A DNA stretch of 57,046 nt from an uncultured bacterium (GTDB taxonomy: Bacteria; Bacillota; Clostridia; Lachnospirales; Lachnospiraceae). This document shows positions 34,518-42,925 of the stretch, piece by piece. The DNA lies in the NCBI GenBank assembly GCA_905215155.1, contig CAJMPJ010000018.1:1-57046 (forward strand), in the 5' to 3' direction. Every line of letters starts with the position of its first letter. Position 1 is the first letter of the stretch. The position numbers and the translations under genes are program-made. A model generated the notes under the pieces. The model was not told the origin of the DNA, ran no database searches, and saw nothing but the letters and a program-made list of their open reading frames with translations.

Positions 34518-35860
34518 GTCATATCAAGCTGGGGAACCGGACTGCTGAAAAATCTGGTTAAGCAGACCAGATATAAAAATCCGGCTGCAAGCCATAAAAA
34601 GCCGACCAAATGGGCATTGATTCCAAGATTGATAAAAATCCACAGAGTCACGATCAGGCCGATGAGCGGACAGATTAAATACTGGAGAACGGCTTTTCCC
34701 TTCAGCCTTTTTCTTGTCTCTTTTTCCTGAATAAAAAACTTTAATATTACCGCACAGTTCAGCAGTATAAATCCAAACAGGGCGCCAAAGCTGACCATGG
34801 TGGAGATCAGTCCCAGGGAGCAGAATAGAGATATGGGTGTAATAACGATTCCAACAAATATGGTAGCTGCAAACGGCGTGTGATATTTCCTGCTGACATA
34901 GGATAACTGTTTTGGAAGGACGCCATCACGGCCCATTGCAAAGAGCACTCTGGAAATCGCCGTATGAGATGCCTGTACGGCGGCAACGCCAAAGGACAGA
35001 ACAAGTGTAAAGGAGGTAATGGCTGTCAGCCATTTGCCGCCTACAAAGCCAATGACATCAATAAAAGCAGTATCCACATTCAGTTCTTCATAATTGGGAT
35101 ATGCAATTCCTGCAAAAAAAGTAATGACGATGAAGATTGTTCCAATGATTAAAATTGCAAAAATAATCGCTCTTCCTACTGCCCTTTCGGGATCAATGGT
35201 TTCTTCTGCCAGAGTGCTGATAGCGTCAAAGCCTAAGTAACTGAGTATGACGATTCCCGTTGCCCGCAGAATACCGGATATGTTAAATTGATCGGGGTTG
35301 TAAAAGGAAAGAGTGTTAAATTCAAGAGTTCCATTCAGCAATAAACGGAGGGTGCAGAATACAAACGCAAGAATCACAATCATCTGCAGGGCGAATAAGA
35401 TCCAGCTGCATTTTGACATAATATCCACTCCTATGACATTGGTAACTGTGCTGAATAAGATAAACAAAATCGCCCATATCCAGGTGGGAACAGCCGGCAG
35501 CATGGCATTTGCAAAGGAGCTTCCGATAATAACGACTGTGGCCGGAAGCAAAATATAATCAAGCAGTATGGACCAGCCGGTAAGAAACCCGAAGGCAGGA
35601 GAAATCCCTTTCTGTACATATATATATACGGAACCGGCCATGGGATATTTTTGTGACATGAGCTTATAGCTTAAGCCTGTAAAAAACATGGCTGCCATTC
35701 CGATTAAATAACACAGTGCCACCATTCCTCCTGCAGGTGCCAAAAAGGTGCCGTACATCGCTGCCGGTGCCAAAGGAATCATAAATATCAAACCGTAAAT
35801 AATCAAATCTTTTGTATTCAGTGTTCTTTTTAATGTTGTCCCGACTCCTTGTTTTTCCAT
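34514..35860 (-). CDS. APC-family amino acid/amine permease
   Basis: The protein has about 448 residues from the AUG at 35860, with GGAGG seven bases before; the frame runs 23 codons further without support. Twelve transmembrane segments are present, with the APC signature GLIFMIPLAPAAMYGTF in helix 1 and SYLGFDAISTLAEETIDPERAVGRAI in helix 6. It is the last gene of the flavin dehydrogenase operon and probably imports its substrate, an amino acid, opine or amine. Transcription runs into the racemase remnant with no clear terminator. Confidence 0.9.
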   Translation of the reverse strand: MEKQGVGTTLKRTLNTKDLIIYGLIFMIPLAPAAMYGTFLAPAGGMVALCYLIGMAAMFFTGLSYKLMSQKYPMAGSVYIYVQKGISPAFGFLTGWSILLDYILLPATVVIIGSSFANAMLPAVPTWIWAILFILFSTVTNVIGVDIMSKCSWILFALQMIVILAFVFCTLRLLLNGTLEFNTLSFYNPDQFNISGILRATGIVILSYLGFDAISTLAEETIDPERAVGRAIIFAILIIGTIFIVITFFAGIAYPNYEELNVDTAFIDVIGFVGGKWLTAITSFTLVLSFGVAAVQASHTAISRVLFAMGRDGVLPKQLSYVSRKYHTPFAATIFVGIVITPISLFCSLGLISTMVSFGALFGFILLNCAVILKFFIQEKETRKRLKGKAVLQYLICPLIGLIVTLWIFINLGINAHLVGFLWLAAGFLYLVCLTRFFSSPVPQLDMT

Positions 35861-35941
35861 ATCAAATCCTCCATCACATGTTTTGAGAATACAAAAAGCG
35901 CCTGCTTCTGCCGTAGACGCCTTAGTCACTGTACGATGCTA

Positions 35942-37069
35942 TTATAGTTTTGCCTTAAATCTGTCATACCGGAAGGAGCTTACATCAAGTACCGTGTCTT
36001 CCCCCATTGCAATCTGAGATAATAAGGTGCCAGCGGCAGGTGCAATTCCAAACCCGTGGCCCGAGAAGCCGCATGCAAGAATCAGACCGGGAACCTCTTC
36101 CACCCGGCTGATCACTGGTACATGATCCGCACAGACATCAATCCAGCCGGCCCAGGTTCTGACTATTTTGGCATCCGCAAGACATGGGAAATACTTCATG
36201 ATTCCTCTGCAGATGCAGGAAGCGGTCAGGCTGTTTGTCACCGGCGTTCCATTGTCCTTATTCACTCCTTCAAAGCCTGATGATCCCCCGAAGACAAAGG
36301 AGCCGTGAGTACTCTGGTGCCCATAGAAGTCTGCCATGGCAGTTCCCAGCATCTGATAAAACATGGGAGGCTGGGCTTCCGTAACCAGCACTTCCAAAAG
36401 AGCCTGGGTCATGGGCACGTCAATCCCCACAGTTGCAGCGATCTTTCTGCTGTCATAGCCTGCCGAAAGGATAATGGTCTCTGCTTCGTAATGGTCTTCT
36501 GAGGTAATGACTTCCCTTGCTTTTCCTTTGATTTTACGAATCCCGATGACCTCTTCTCCAGTGATAAATTTTACTCCCAGCTCTCTGGCCTTTTTATAAT
36601 AGGCCAGGGTCACAAGCATGGGGTTGGCGTGACCATCGGTGGGACACCAGCTTGCACCCACCACCTCATCAGAAAGATAAGAGCAGATACTTTTTGCTTC
36701 TTCTCTGTCAATCATCCTGACATCCAGTCCCAGGGAAGAGGCGTTGTCAGCAAGGCCCTTCAGGATCTTCATGTGGCCTTCTGTCTTACCAAGGCGAAGA
36801 TTTCCCTTCTGATAATATTCCACATCCATACCCAGTTCTTCAGAAAGGAACGGCCATAAATGTTTTGCTCCATACATGGCCAGAGGCAATTCTCTCTTAT
36901 CACGGCCCGATTGTCTGACACCGCCTCCATTTCTGCTTGATCCGCCATTTCCGATATGATCACTTTTCTCTAAAACGATGACAGAACAGCCTTTCTTTGC
37001 CAAATAATAGGCGGCCGCATTACCGATAATTCCTCCGCCGATAATAATGATATCCGCACATTGTGCCAT
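35942..37069 (-). CDS. DAO-family FAD oxidoreductase (beta-type subunit)
   Basis: The 375-residue protein starts DIIIIGGGIIGNAAAYYLAKKG, the Rossmann FAD motif, and has the GGSSRNGGGVRQSGRD segment. It resembles the beta subunits of opine oxidase, sarcosine oxidase and D-hydroxyproline dehydrogenase, which oxidise a secondary amine C-N bond. Near the C-terminus GLILACGFSGHGFGIAPAAG closes the FAD site. It lies six bases after the BFD-type gene with GGAGG before the AUG. With its partners it should pass electrons to Fe-S centres rather than O2. Confidence 0.9.
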   Translation of the reverse strand: MAQCADIIIIGGGIIGNAAAYYLAKKGCSVIVLEKSDHIGNGGSSRNGGGVRQSGRDKRELPLAMYGAKHLWPFLSEELGMDVEYYQKGNLRLGKTEGHMKILKGLADNASSLGLDVRMIDREEAKSICSYLSDEVVGASWCPTDGHANPMLVTLAYYKKARELGVKFITGEEVIGIRKIKGKAREVITSEDHYEAETIILSAGYDSRKIAATVGIDVPMTQALLEVLVTEAQPPMFYQMLGTAMADFYGHQSTHGSFVFGGSSGFEGVNKDNGTPVTNSLTASCICRGIMKYFPCLADAKIVRTWAGWIDVCADHVPVISRVEEVPGLILACGFSGHGFGIAPAAGTLLSQIAMGEDTVLDVSSFRYDRFKAKL

Positions 37070-37074
37070 AGGAA

Positions 37075-37401
37075 TCAGTCCTCCTTTCTTTCATTTCCAA
37101 GTACCTTCATTTCCACTGGCCGCATAGGGGCTCTGGAATGGGCTGGTTCCAGCTCAAGAGGGGAGACTGAAAGTTCTCTTGCTACAATCCTTTTTACCAG
37201 GGCCCCGCAGGTCTGCCCCTGACAGAGTCCCATTCCGGATCGCAGGTAACGCCTGATTTCTGTCAAAGTGAACATACCGTCATGGACCGCTTTCCTTATC
37301 TCACCCTTTGTTACTTCCTCACACCGGCAGATGATAAGTCCATCATCCGGCTCCTGTACAAATTCCTTTAATGGCCTGGACCGGTCGCTTCTCTTACTCA
37401 T
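37075..37401 (-). CDS. BFD-type [2Fe-2S] subunit
   Basis: The 108-residue protein has ICRCEEVTKGEIRKAV and MGLCQGQTCG, giving the four cysteines of a bacterioferritin-associated-ferredoxin-like [2Fe-2S] domain. In aerobic opine and sarcosine oxidases this domain is the C-terminal part of the alpha subunit; here it is a separate protein. Its start overlaps the stop of the FAD/ferredoxin subunit by four bases. It likely carries electrons between the two flavin subunits. Confidence 0.88.
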   Translation of the reverse strand: MSKRSDRSRPLKEFVQEPDDGLIICRCEEVTKGEIRKAVHDGMFTLTEIRRYLRSGMGLCQGQTCGALVKRIVARELSVSPLELEPAHSRAPMRPVEMKVLGNERKED

Positions 37402-38981
37402 TCTTCTGCCTCCTGTCTGCGAAAGAATCTGGCTTTCATTGCCATATCCGCGGGTACCTTCATGGTCAATAAGCTGGTATGGTCATATACCTTTTTTGAT
37501 TTTACCTCCACAATTTCTGCCCTGCATACCTTAGCTCCGCTTCTGTCAAAAGCTGCACCCTTATCTCCCGGTGCCGGAAGGGGAAGAAATTCATAGGGAA
37601 GGGTAATCGCCGCATAGCCAGGTTCATAGTCTTCATCAATGAGAAATATAGCCTGACCGGAGCATGCGGACACGCATAATCCGCAGCCGGAGCAGTCCCG
37701 TTCCTCATCAAGCACAGGAAGTGCAGTGATTTTACTGCCGATTTTAATACATTTTCTTGGACAGGCATCCTGACAGGGATTACAGGGAATGTTCTGGGTG
37801 CATTCAATCACCGGATGGACTCCCTTTCGTCTGGTGACTCCCGGAAATCTTTCGAGTTCTGATTCAGACACATAGCCTTTCGTTAAAAGACTTTTTGAGA
37901 TGTCGATTCCTTCTTCTGTCTTTTCTATGGTTTTTCCACGGTTTTCCGGTGCAAACATTCCTTCCCTGAGACTTAATAAGGCTTTGTGCAGTACCTCTAT
38001 TTTTTCTGTCTGCTCTTCCTTTTTTAGAAATCCCAAATATTCTGCGGCACTGATTCCAGCAATTTGTCCTTCAATCATAGCCGAACTGGCTTCCTCAATG
38101 CCGGATACATCCCCTGCCACAAAGATTCCCGGAACACTGGTGGCTCCTGTTTCGCTGCATTCCGGTACATATCCGGTCGGGGTATCCTTCATCTTACAGC
38201 CTGCCATTTTAGTGAGCTGGGACATGGGGGATAATCCAACGGCAAGGCAGATAGTATCCACTTCAAAATACTTGCTGCTGCCCGGAATGATCTTCCAGTC
38301 CTGGTCCACTTCACCAATGGTTACACCGGTCACCCGGTCCGTTCCTTCCGCTTTGATGATGGTATGGGATAGATAAAAGGGAACTCCGCATCGTGCCGCC
38401 TTTGCCGCATGAACCCCGTATCCGCCTACCTTTGGTGCCGCATCCACCAGTGCCACCACTTCACAGCCTGCCTGTAAAAGCTGGTAACTCACGACAAGGC
38501 CTACGTTTCCGGAGCCAAGCATCAATACCTTATTCCCGGGTCTGACGCTGTGAAGATTCATCATGGTCTGTGCCGCCCCTGCGCCAATAACGCCGGGAAG
38601 CGTCCAGCCTTCAAACGTAATCATATTTTCAGATGCGCCTGTGGCTGCGATTACCGCATCGCCTTTATAATGCCTGATTTCCTGTTCTATGGAAACCGTA
38701 ACTTCCTTATCCAGATAAAGTCCCACGACAGTGGCATTTAACACGACTTCAACGCCATTGTCATTTGCTTCCTTTAACAGATCTTCACCGATTTTATAAC
38801 CTCTGATTTTAGCCTTATGTTCTTTTGACCCAAAAAATTTATGGATTTGTTTGAAAAGCTGTCCGCCGGGCTTTGCATTTTCATCAAATACAATTACCTT
38901 TAAGCCGCTTTTTGCCGCTTCTATGGCTGCTGACAAACCAGCCGGACCAGCTCCTATAATAATTAGATCATATCTTGTCAT
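37398..38981 (-). CDS. FAD/NAD(P) oxidoreductase fused to ferredoxin domain (alpha-type subunit)
   Basis: The 527-residue protein has the FAD motif DLIIIGAGPAGLSAAIEAAKSG, a second dinucleotide fold KVLMLGSGNVGLVVSYQL, and the C-terminal FAD contact GIFVAGDVSGIEEAS. A two-cluster-like cysteine region (about 395-450) follows, with CNPCQDACPRKC and CSGCGLCVSAC, suggesting two [4Fe-4S] clusters. The first part matches opine/sarcosine oxidase alpha subunits. The ferredoxin tail is the anaerobic addition and should lead electrons to ferredoxin or NAD. GGAGG precedes the AUG. Confidence 0.9.
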   Translation of the reverse strand: MTRYDLIIIGAGPAGLSAAIEAAKSGLKVIVFDENAKPGGQLFKQIHKFFGSKEHKAKIRGYKIGEDLLKEANDNGVEVVLNATVVGLYLDKEVTVSIEQEIRHYKGDAVIAATGASENMITFEGWTLPGVIGAGAAQTMMNLHSVRPGNKVLMLGSGNVGLVVSYQLLQAGCEVVALVDAAPKVGGYGVHAAKAARCGVPFYLSHTIIKAEGTDRVTGVTIGEVDQDWKIIPGSSKYFEVDTICLAVGLSPMSQLTKMAGCKMKDTPTGYVPECSETGATSVPGIFVAGDVSGIEEASSAMIEGQIAGISAAEYLGFLKKEEQTEKIEVLHKALLSLREGMFAPENRGKTIEKTEEGIDISKSLLTKGYVSESELERFPGVTRRKGVHPVIECTQNIPCNPCQDACPRKCIKIGSKITALPVLDEERDCSGCGLCVSACSGQAIFLIDEDYEPGYAAITLPYEFLPLPAPGDKGAAFDRSGAKVCRAEIVEVKSKKVYDHTSLLTMKVPADMAMKARFFRRQEAEE

Positions 38982-39018
38982 CCTGCCTGCCCTCCATTTT
39001 AATTCTCCGCCAGCACCT

Positions 39019-39327
39019 TTATTCCTTTGCTCCTACGCCGTACTGGGTTTTCACATCCATTCCCTCTTTTAAAGGGGTAATGCAGGTTCTGACATTGGGT
39101 TTTCCGTCAACCACCATAACGCAGTCCGTACATCTGCCGATTGCGCAGAAGATTCCTCTTGGCTCATGGTACTTTTTTGTATACCGGTGTATCATGATTC
39201 CTGCCGCTTCCAGTGCGATGGCAATGGGTTCCCCCTCATGACCGGTTATGGTATTTCCGTCATAAGTAAATGAAACCACTGGCTTCTCTTCCGGTTTTCC
39301 AAGTATTGGATGCTCTTTAATTCTCAT
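39019..39327 (-). CDS. Fer2-type [2Fe-2S] subunit (gamma-type)
   Basis: The protein has 102 residues from the AUG at 39327, with GGAGGTT three bases before; the upstream extension is the end of the cyclodeaminase-like gene out of frame. It has TYDGNTITGHEGEPIAIALEAAGI, then CAIGRCTDCVMVVDGKPNVRTC, supplying the cysteines of a [2Fe-2S] site. This corresponds to the N-terminal domain of sarcosine oxidase alpha and to the gamma subunit of D-hydroxyproline dehydrogenase. It is part of the same complex. Confidence 0.88.
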   Translation of the reverse strand: MRIKEHPILGKPEEKPVVSFTYDGNTITGHEGEPIAIALEAAGIMIHRYTKKYHEPRGIFCAIGRCTDCVMVVDGKPNVRTCITPLKEGMDVKTQYGVGAKE

Positions 39328-39343
39328 AATAACCTCCGTCTCT

Positions 39344-40480
39344 TTAAGCCAAATAAGGGGTCTCCCACAAATTAAGTTTTTTCCCAATTCCTTTTTCCAG
39401 GGCATTGCGGTATACAATGGTTCCCCATGCAACGTCTTCAATGGGCATTCCGCCTACGGAATAAATGATAATCTCATTGTCATTTCTATGAACCGGGATC
39501 TTCCCTGTAAGTACATCTCCCAGATCATCAATCTGCTCCTTTTTCATCTTTCCTTCCTCAATTAAATCCATGCAGTGCACCGCTGGTATGGGAATGGTAT
39601 GATATGCGTTTTCTCCGATTTCTTCTTTCCATGCTTCATATAACTGAATATTATCCGTCACCGTTCTTGCACGGTTCTTAATAAATTCATCTTCAAATCT
39701 TGCCGCTGCCGGACAGCAAAGGATGGCACCCGGTTTGATCCATGCTTCTTCGATAAATGGATACTCGCTGATATCACCGGTCGGGCTTGAAGTTGCAATA
39801 TGTACAATATCGGAATCTCTGACAGCTTCCTCTTCGGTTTCCACGACCCGAATGTCCTTGATCTGCGGGTACTTATCGTTGATATATTTAATAAAACTCT
39901 CAATGGACTTCCTGCCTCTTCCCTTAATCTTAACGGTCTCAATTCCGTGTCTCACCGCCATAGTGGCATCAAAAGCCGTTCTGCTCATAACGCCGGGTCC
40001 AATGACACCGATGACTTTAGAATCTTCCTTTGCAAAATATTTAACTCCCACTCCCGGGATTGCACCGGTACGAAATGCGCTTAGTATATTGGCTGACATA
40101 TAAGCTAATGGTGCTCCCGTATCCTTATCATTTAACGTAAGCATCAGAATGGATCTTGGCAGCCCCTTTTTTCGGTTCTCCGTATTGGAACCGTACCACT
40201 TCATGCCTGCCATATCGAATTTACCCCCAAGATAGGCGGGCATTGCCATGAATCTCCGGTCTGGGCCGTCTGTCGGCATATTGGGGAATGGGGATTCCTG
40301 GGGGAATGTCATCATCACTCCATGGGAATTCCCATTGGGTCCTCCCATTCGGAAATCGCCGATTTTCATTAACTTGAACATCTCTTCCATGGCTTCTACA
40401 CAGCCCGCCATGTCCGTTACACCTGCCTCAATCATTTCTTCTTCACTGAGATATATAAAATCAATCTTTTGATCACTCAT
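39344..40480 (-). CDS. Ornithine cyclodeaminase/mu-crystallin family protein
   Basis: The protein has about 378 residues from the AUG at 40480, which has GGAGGA seven bases upstream. FRTGAIPGVGVKYFAKED and VIGVIGPGVMSRTAFDAT form the NAD-binding fold, with GRGRKSIESF nearby. The family includes ornithine cyclodeaminase, ketimine and pyrroline-2-carboxylate reductases and alanopine-type enzymes; relatives in Clostridia are sometimes called tyramine oxidase subunit B. As first full gene of the operon it may reduce or hydrolyse the imine product or make the opine substrate. The exact reaction is open. Confidence 0.85.
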   Translation of the reverse strand: MSDQKIDFIYLSEEEMIEAGVTDMAGCVEAMEEMFKLMKIGDFRMGGPNGNSHGVMMTFPQESPFPNMPTDGPDRRFMAMPAYLGGKFDMAGMKWYGSNTENRKKGLPRSILMLTLNDKDTGAPLAYMSANILSAFRTGAIPGVGVKYFAKEDSKVIGVIGPGVMSRTAFDATMAVRHGIETVKIKGRGRKSIESFIKYINDKYPQIKDIRVVETEEEAVRDSDIVHIATSSPTGDISEYPFIEEAWIKPGAILCCPAAARFEDEFIKNRARTVTDNIQLYEAWKEEIGENAYHTIPIPAVHCMDLIEEGKMKKEQIDDLGDVLTGKIPVHRNDNEIIIYSVGGMPIEDVAWGTIVYRNALEKGIGKKLNLWETPYLA

Positions 40481-40499
40481 TTTTATTTCCTCCATTCCG

Positions 40500-40601
40500 T
40501 CAAATCCTGTTTTCGGGTTCGTTTTTTCCTGCCTGAATCATCCTGGAATATCCTGTGATTTCTTCTAAAGGTGCTCCCGATGAATCATTGATTCTTTTCA
40601 C
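40500..40601 (-). pseudogene. Truncated RidA-family gene head
   Basis: The 33-residue frame starts with GUG eight bases after a strong AAGGAGG (40610-40616). It reads KRINDSSGAPLEEITGYSR then MIQAG, which matches the N-terminus of RidA/YjgF enamine-imine deaminases (SSGAPWE..VGYSR...G). It ends abruptly in KNEPENRI and a stop, where a full RidA has about 120 residues. RidA proteins often accompany amine-oxidising operons because they remove reactive imines, so a once complete gene led this operon. It may alternatively survive as a leader peptide. Confidence 0.65.
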
Positions 40602-40618
40602 TTTTCCAGCCTCCTTAC

Positions 40619-40658
40619 AAAAAAGAGGCCCTGTGATAATAATTATCACAAGACCTCT
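40619..40658 (-). terminator. Strong hairpin with U6 directly before the operon's first ribosome binding site
   Basis: On the minus-strand RNA a 16-bp stem pairs completely (AGAGGTCTTGTGATAA with TTATCACAGGGCCTCT, two G-U pairs), with a three-base loop and six U. The G-U positions would be mismatches on the other strand, so it is built for this strand. Two bases separate it from the AAGGAGG of the RidA remnant. It may end the AraC transcript or act as an attenuator for the operon. Confidence 0.8.
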
Positions 40659-40677
40659 CTGTCCTTCATTTTCCTAC

Positions 40678-40705
40678 ATTCTATCGTTATGTATCACGAT
40701 AGAAT
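40678..40705. promoter_or_regulatory. Operator-like inverted repeat
   Basis: ATTCTATCGT and ACGATAGAAT form perfect 10-bp arms around an 8-base spacer. A TACAAT possible -10 abuts it on the minus strand. It lies between the AraC gene and the hairpin and may be a regulator site for the dehydrogenase operon. Confidence 0.5.
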
Positions 40706-40749
40706 TGTAAAAATCGGAACTAAGTGCTATTAATTTTTCTTAACTAAAA

Positions 40750-41595
40750 TTATACCTGCATAATCACCTGCAGTTTTTCCCTATAGCTGTTCTGCATTAA
40801 TCCGTTCATATATTTTGTGGGAGTATGATTAGTAAACTCCTTAAAATCTTTTATAAAATGAGACTGGTCATAATATCCCGCATCAAGGGCGGCTCGTGTC
40901 ATACCAGTCTTACCCATGGTTTTTGTCAGTTCGTCAATTGCATTCTGGAAGCGTATGATCCTCATCAGCTCTTTGGGCGCCATGCCGAACTCATCGGTAA
41001 TGACCCGGTTTAGATAGCGGAGAGAATAGCCTGTTTTTTCCTGAAGCTCTTTTAATTTGATATTGCCTCCCGACGCTACGATCTCCTGCCTTAACAGGGA
41101 TTGGAGGTTATAGGCTTCATACCGTTCTGCATCGTAATGCTTTAAGTAAAAGTTTGTGAATATTTTGACTTTCTGTTCAAAGCTGTCTTCCTTCCACAGC
41201 TTCTCAAACAATTCTTCCTGTTCAGAAATAACATCAAACATATCCTCATATTTTTGTTCCCTGCCAACCAGCTCCGACATCTTCCTGTGTTTTCCCACCG
41301 GATTAAAGCCGGGAAGAAACCGGACGCCAAAATACTTGCAGCGGCTTGCTGTCTCTACATCCGTTTTGGCAAGAAGTGTGCCGGCAACTCTTGATTCAAG
41401 CCTGCTTCCGCTGCTGCAGAACAGAATATCCACACAGGCATCGGGAATTCCGGTCATAAGGTTATTTTCCGCCTCAAACTGATAGAAATGAGAGATTCCA
41501 TATTGCATGACATTATATTTCTTGTATGCGCCAGTCACCAAAACAAAGCCTGGCTGTTTCGGATGCAGAATATCCACTTGATTTCTTCCATTCAT
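40750..41595 (-). CDS. AraC-family regulator
   Basis: The protein has about 281 residues from the AUG at 41595, with AGAGGG before it; the longer frame to 41664 crosses a terminator. The N-terminal domain (about 1-160) includes VDILFCSSGSRLE and VRFLPGFNP, a DUF6597-type arrangement. The C-terminal AraC motifs read ELQEKTGYSLRYLNRVITDEFGMAPKELMRIIRFQNAI and TRAALDAGYYDQSHFIKDFKEFTNHTPTKY. It lies just upstream and on the same strand as the amine dehydrogenase operon, so it is its likely regulator. Confidence 0.88.
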   Translation of the reverse strand: MNGRNQVDILHPKQPGFVLVTGAYKKYNVMQYGISHFYQFEAENNLMTGIPDACVDILFCSSGSRLESRVAGTLLAKTDVETASRCKYFGVRFLPGFNPVGKHRKMSELVGREQKYEDMFDVISEQEELFEKLWKEDSFEQKVKIFTNFYLKHYDAERYEAYNLQSLLRQEIVASGGNIKLKELQEKTGYSLRYLNRVITDEFGMAPKELMRIIRFQNAIDELTKTMGKTGMTRAALDAGYYDQSHFIKDFKEFTNHTPTKYMNGLMQNSYREKLQVIMQV

Positions 41596-41633
41596 AGGCA
41601 ATCCCTCTTTCCTCAAAAAGCTGGTAAATGGGT

Positions 41634-41671
41634 AAAAAAAACGCAACGGAGCCAAAGACTCCATTGCGTTT
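41634..41671 (-). terminator. Terminator of the AI-2/rhamnose-type ABC operon
   Basis: An ACGCAAYGGAG/CTCCRTTGCGT stem (one G-U pair on the minus-strand RNA) is followed by eight T on the minus strand. It ends the ABC operon before the AraC gene. Confidence 0.85.
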
Positions 41672-41797
41672 TATATTTAAACTTATACTATTGAAACTCC
41701 GGTTTGTCAATACAATATCTGCTTCCAAATAAACCCTTTTTTTCATAAGGGAATTAAACAGCCATTGGAACGGTTTGAGACCCGTTTTATCCCAATA

Positions 41798-42865
41798 CTA
41801 ATATACAGACTTCCATTCCTCAATGTTGGTGCTGTCGAATTTAAATGGAGGCCCGAGAATTATTTCTGTACCGCCGTCGGAGGCTTCTTTTACCTCGTAA
41901 TCTCCCATTTCTCCTGCCTTAAACTTGTCGCCGGCTTTTCCTGTGATGGTTCCCTCTACCAGAGCCATGGAAGTATATGCTCCCAAAGACCCTACATCAA
42001 TGGGATTCCATAAATACATATAGGGACAGGAATGTGCTTCATCCTCTCCAATGTATTCCGCCATTTCAGAAGGAAGTCCAAGACCGGTCAGCTTTACCTT
42101 TGATTTCTCGTCCTGAAGGACCTTGGCAGCCGCATTGATTCCCACGGTAGTGGGCGCACAGATCACCTTTAAGTCCGGGTATTTTGATAAAAGAGCCTGA
42201 GTCTGATCCGTGGATTTCTGAGGTTCGTCGTCTCCATATGCCACTTCAACCAGATTGAGTTTGGAATACTTTTCTTCCTTCATAACCTCTTTCATGGATT
42301 CGATCCATGCATTCTGATTGGTTGCCTGGGAGGTGGCGGAAAGAATGGCCCAATCTCCCTCACCCCCGGAGATATCATAGACTGCTTCCATCAATGCCTG
42401 ACCGATTTCTTTGATTCCAGCCTGGTTGACAAACGTCTGCCTGCTGTCTTTATTGACCTTGGAATCCAGACAGGATACCTTGATTCCTGCTGCCATCGCA
42501 TCCTCTAAGGCCGCCTGCAGGGCATTTTCATCATTTCCGGCGATACAGATGGAATCCACTCCCTGGGAAATCAGTGACTGGATAACGGAAACCTGCGCAT
42601 CAGCCGTAGCAGATTCCGGATGCTTTACGATACAGGTTCCTCCTTCTGCTTTAATGACCTTTTGAAAGCCCTGAGCAATCTTTTCATTGTAGGGATTTCC
42701 TGCTGCTTTAGTAATGACCGCATACGTCTTTTTGGAGGAGCTTCCCCCTCCGTCCTGAGCCGCGGATATCTGAGTTCCCCCGGTCTCTGTTTTCCCCGAA
42801 CAGCCGCTAAGTGCTCCAAGCACCATTGCCGCACACAGAACTCCCCAAACCAATTGTTTTCTCAT
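41798..42865 (-). CDS. AI-2/rhamnose-type ABC substrate-binding lipoprotein
   Basis: The protein has 355 residues from the AUG at 42865, with GGGAGG ten bases before. A signal peptide with lipobox ALSGC (Cys22) anchors it outside the membrane. The periplasmic-binding fold resembles LsrB/RhaS. Lined up with LsrB, Lys53, Asp134, Gln184 and Pro238 match AI-2 contacts, but Asn183 and Thr240 replace Asp166 and Ala222. So the ligand may be AI-2, rhamnose or a related sugar. The ABC permeases and ATPase are encoded upstream in the same operon. Confidence 0.9.
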   Translation of the reverse strand: MRKQLVWGVLCAAMVLGALSGCSGKTETGGTQISAAQDGGGSSSKKTYAVITKAAGNPYNEKIAQGFQKVIKAEGGTCIVKHPESATADAQVSVIQSLISQGVDSICIAGNDENALQAALEDAMAAGIKVSCLDSKVNKDSRQTFVNQAGIKEIGQALMEAVYDISGGEGDWAILSATSQATNQNAWIESMKEVMKEEKYSKLNLVEVAYGDDEPQKSTDQTQALLSKYPDLKVICAPTTVGINAAAKVLQDEKSKVKLTGLGLPSEMAEYIGEDEAHSCPYMYLWNPIDVGSLGAYTSMALVEGTITGKAGDKFKAGEMGDYEVKEASDGGTEIILGPPFKFDSTNIEEWKSVY

Positions 42866-42925
42866 CTTACGATTACCTCCCTTTTTAATCATACTTTTAT
42901 ACGAAACACCCCCCGGTGTCTTGTA

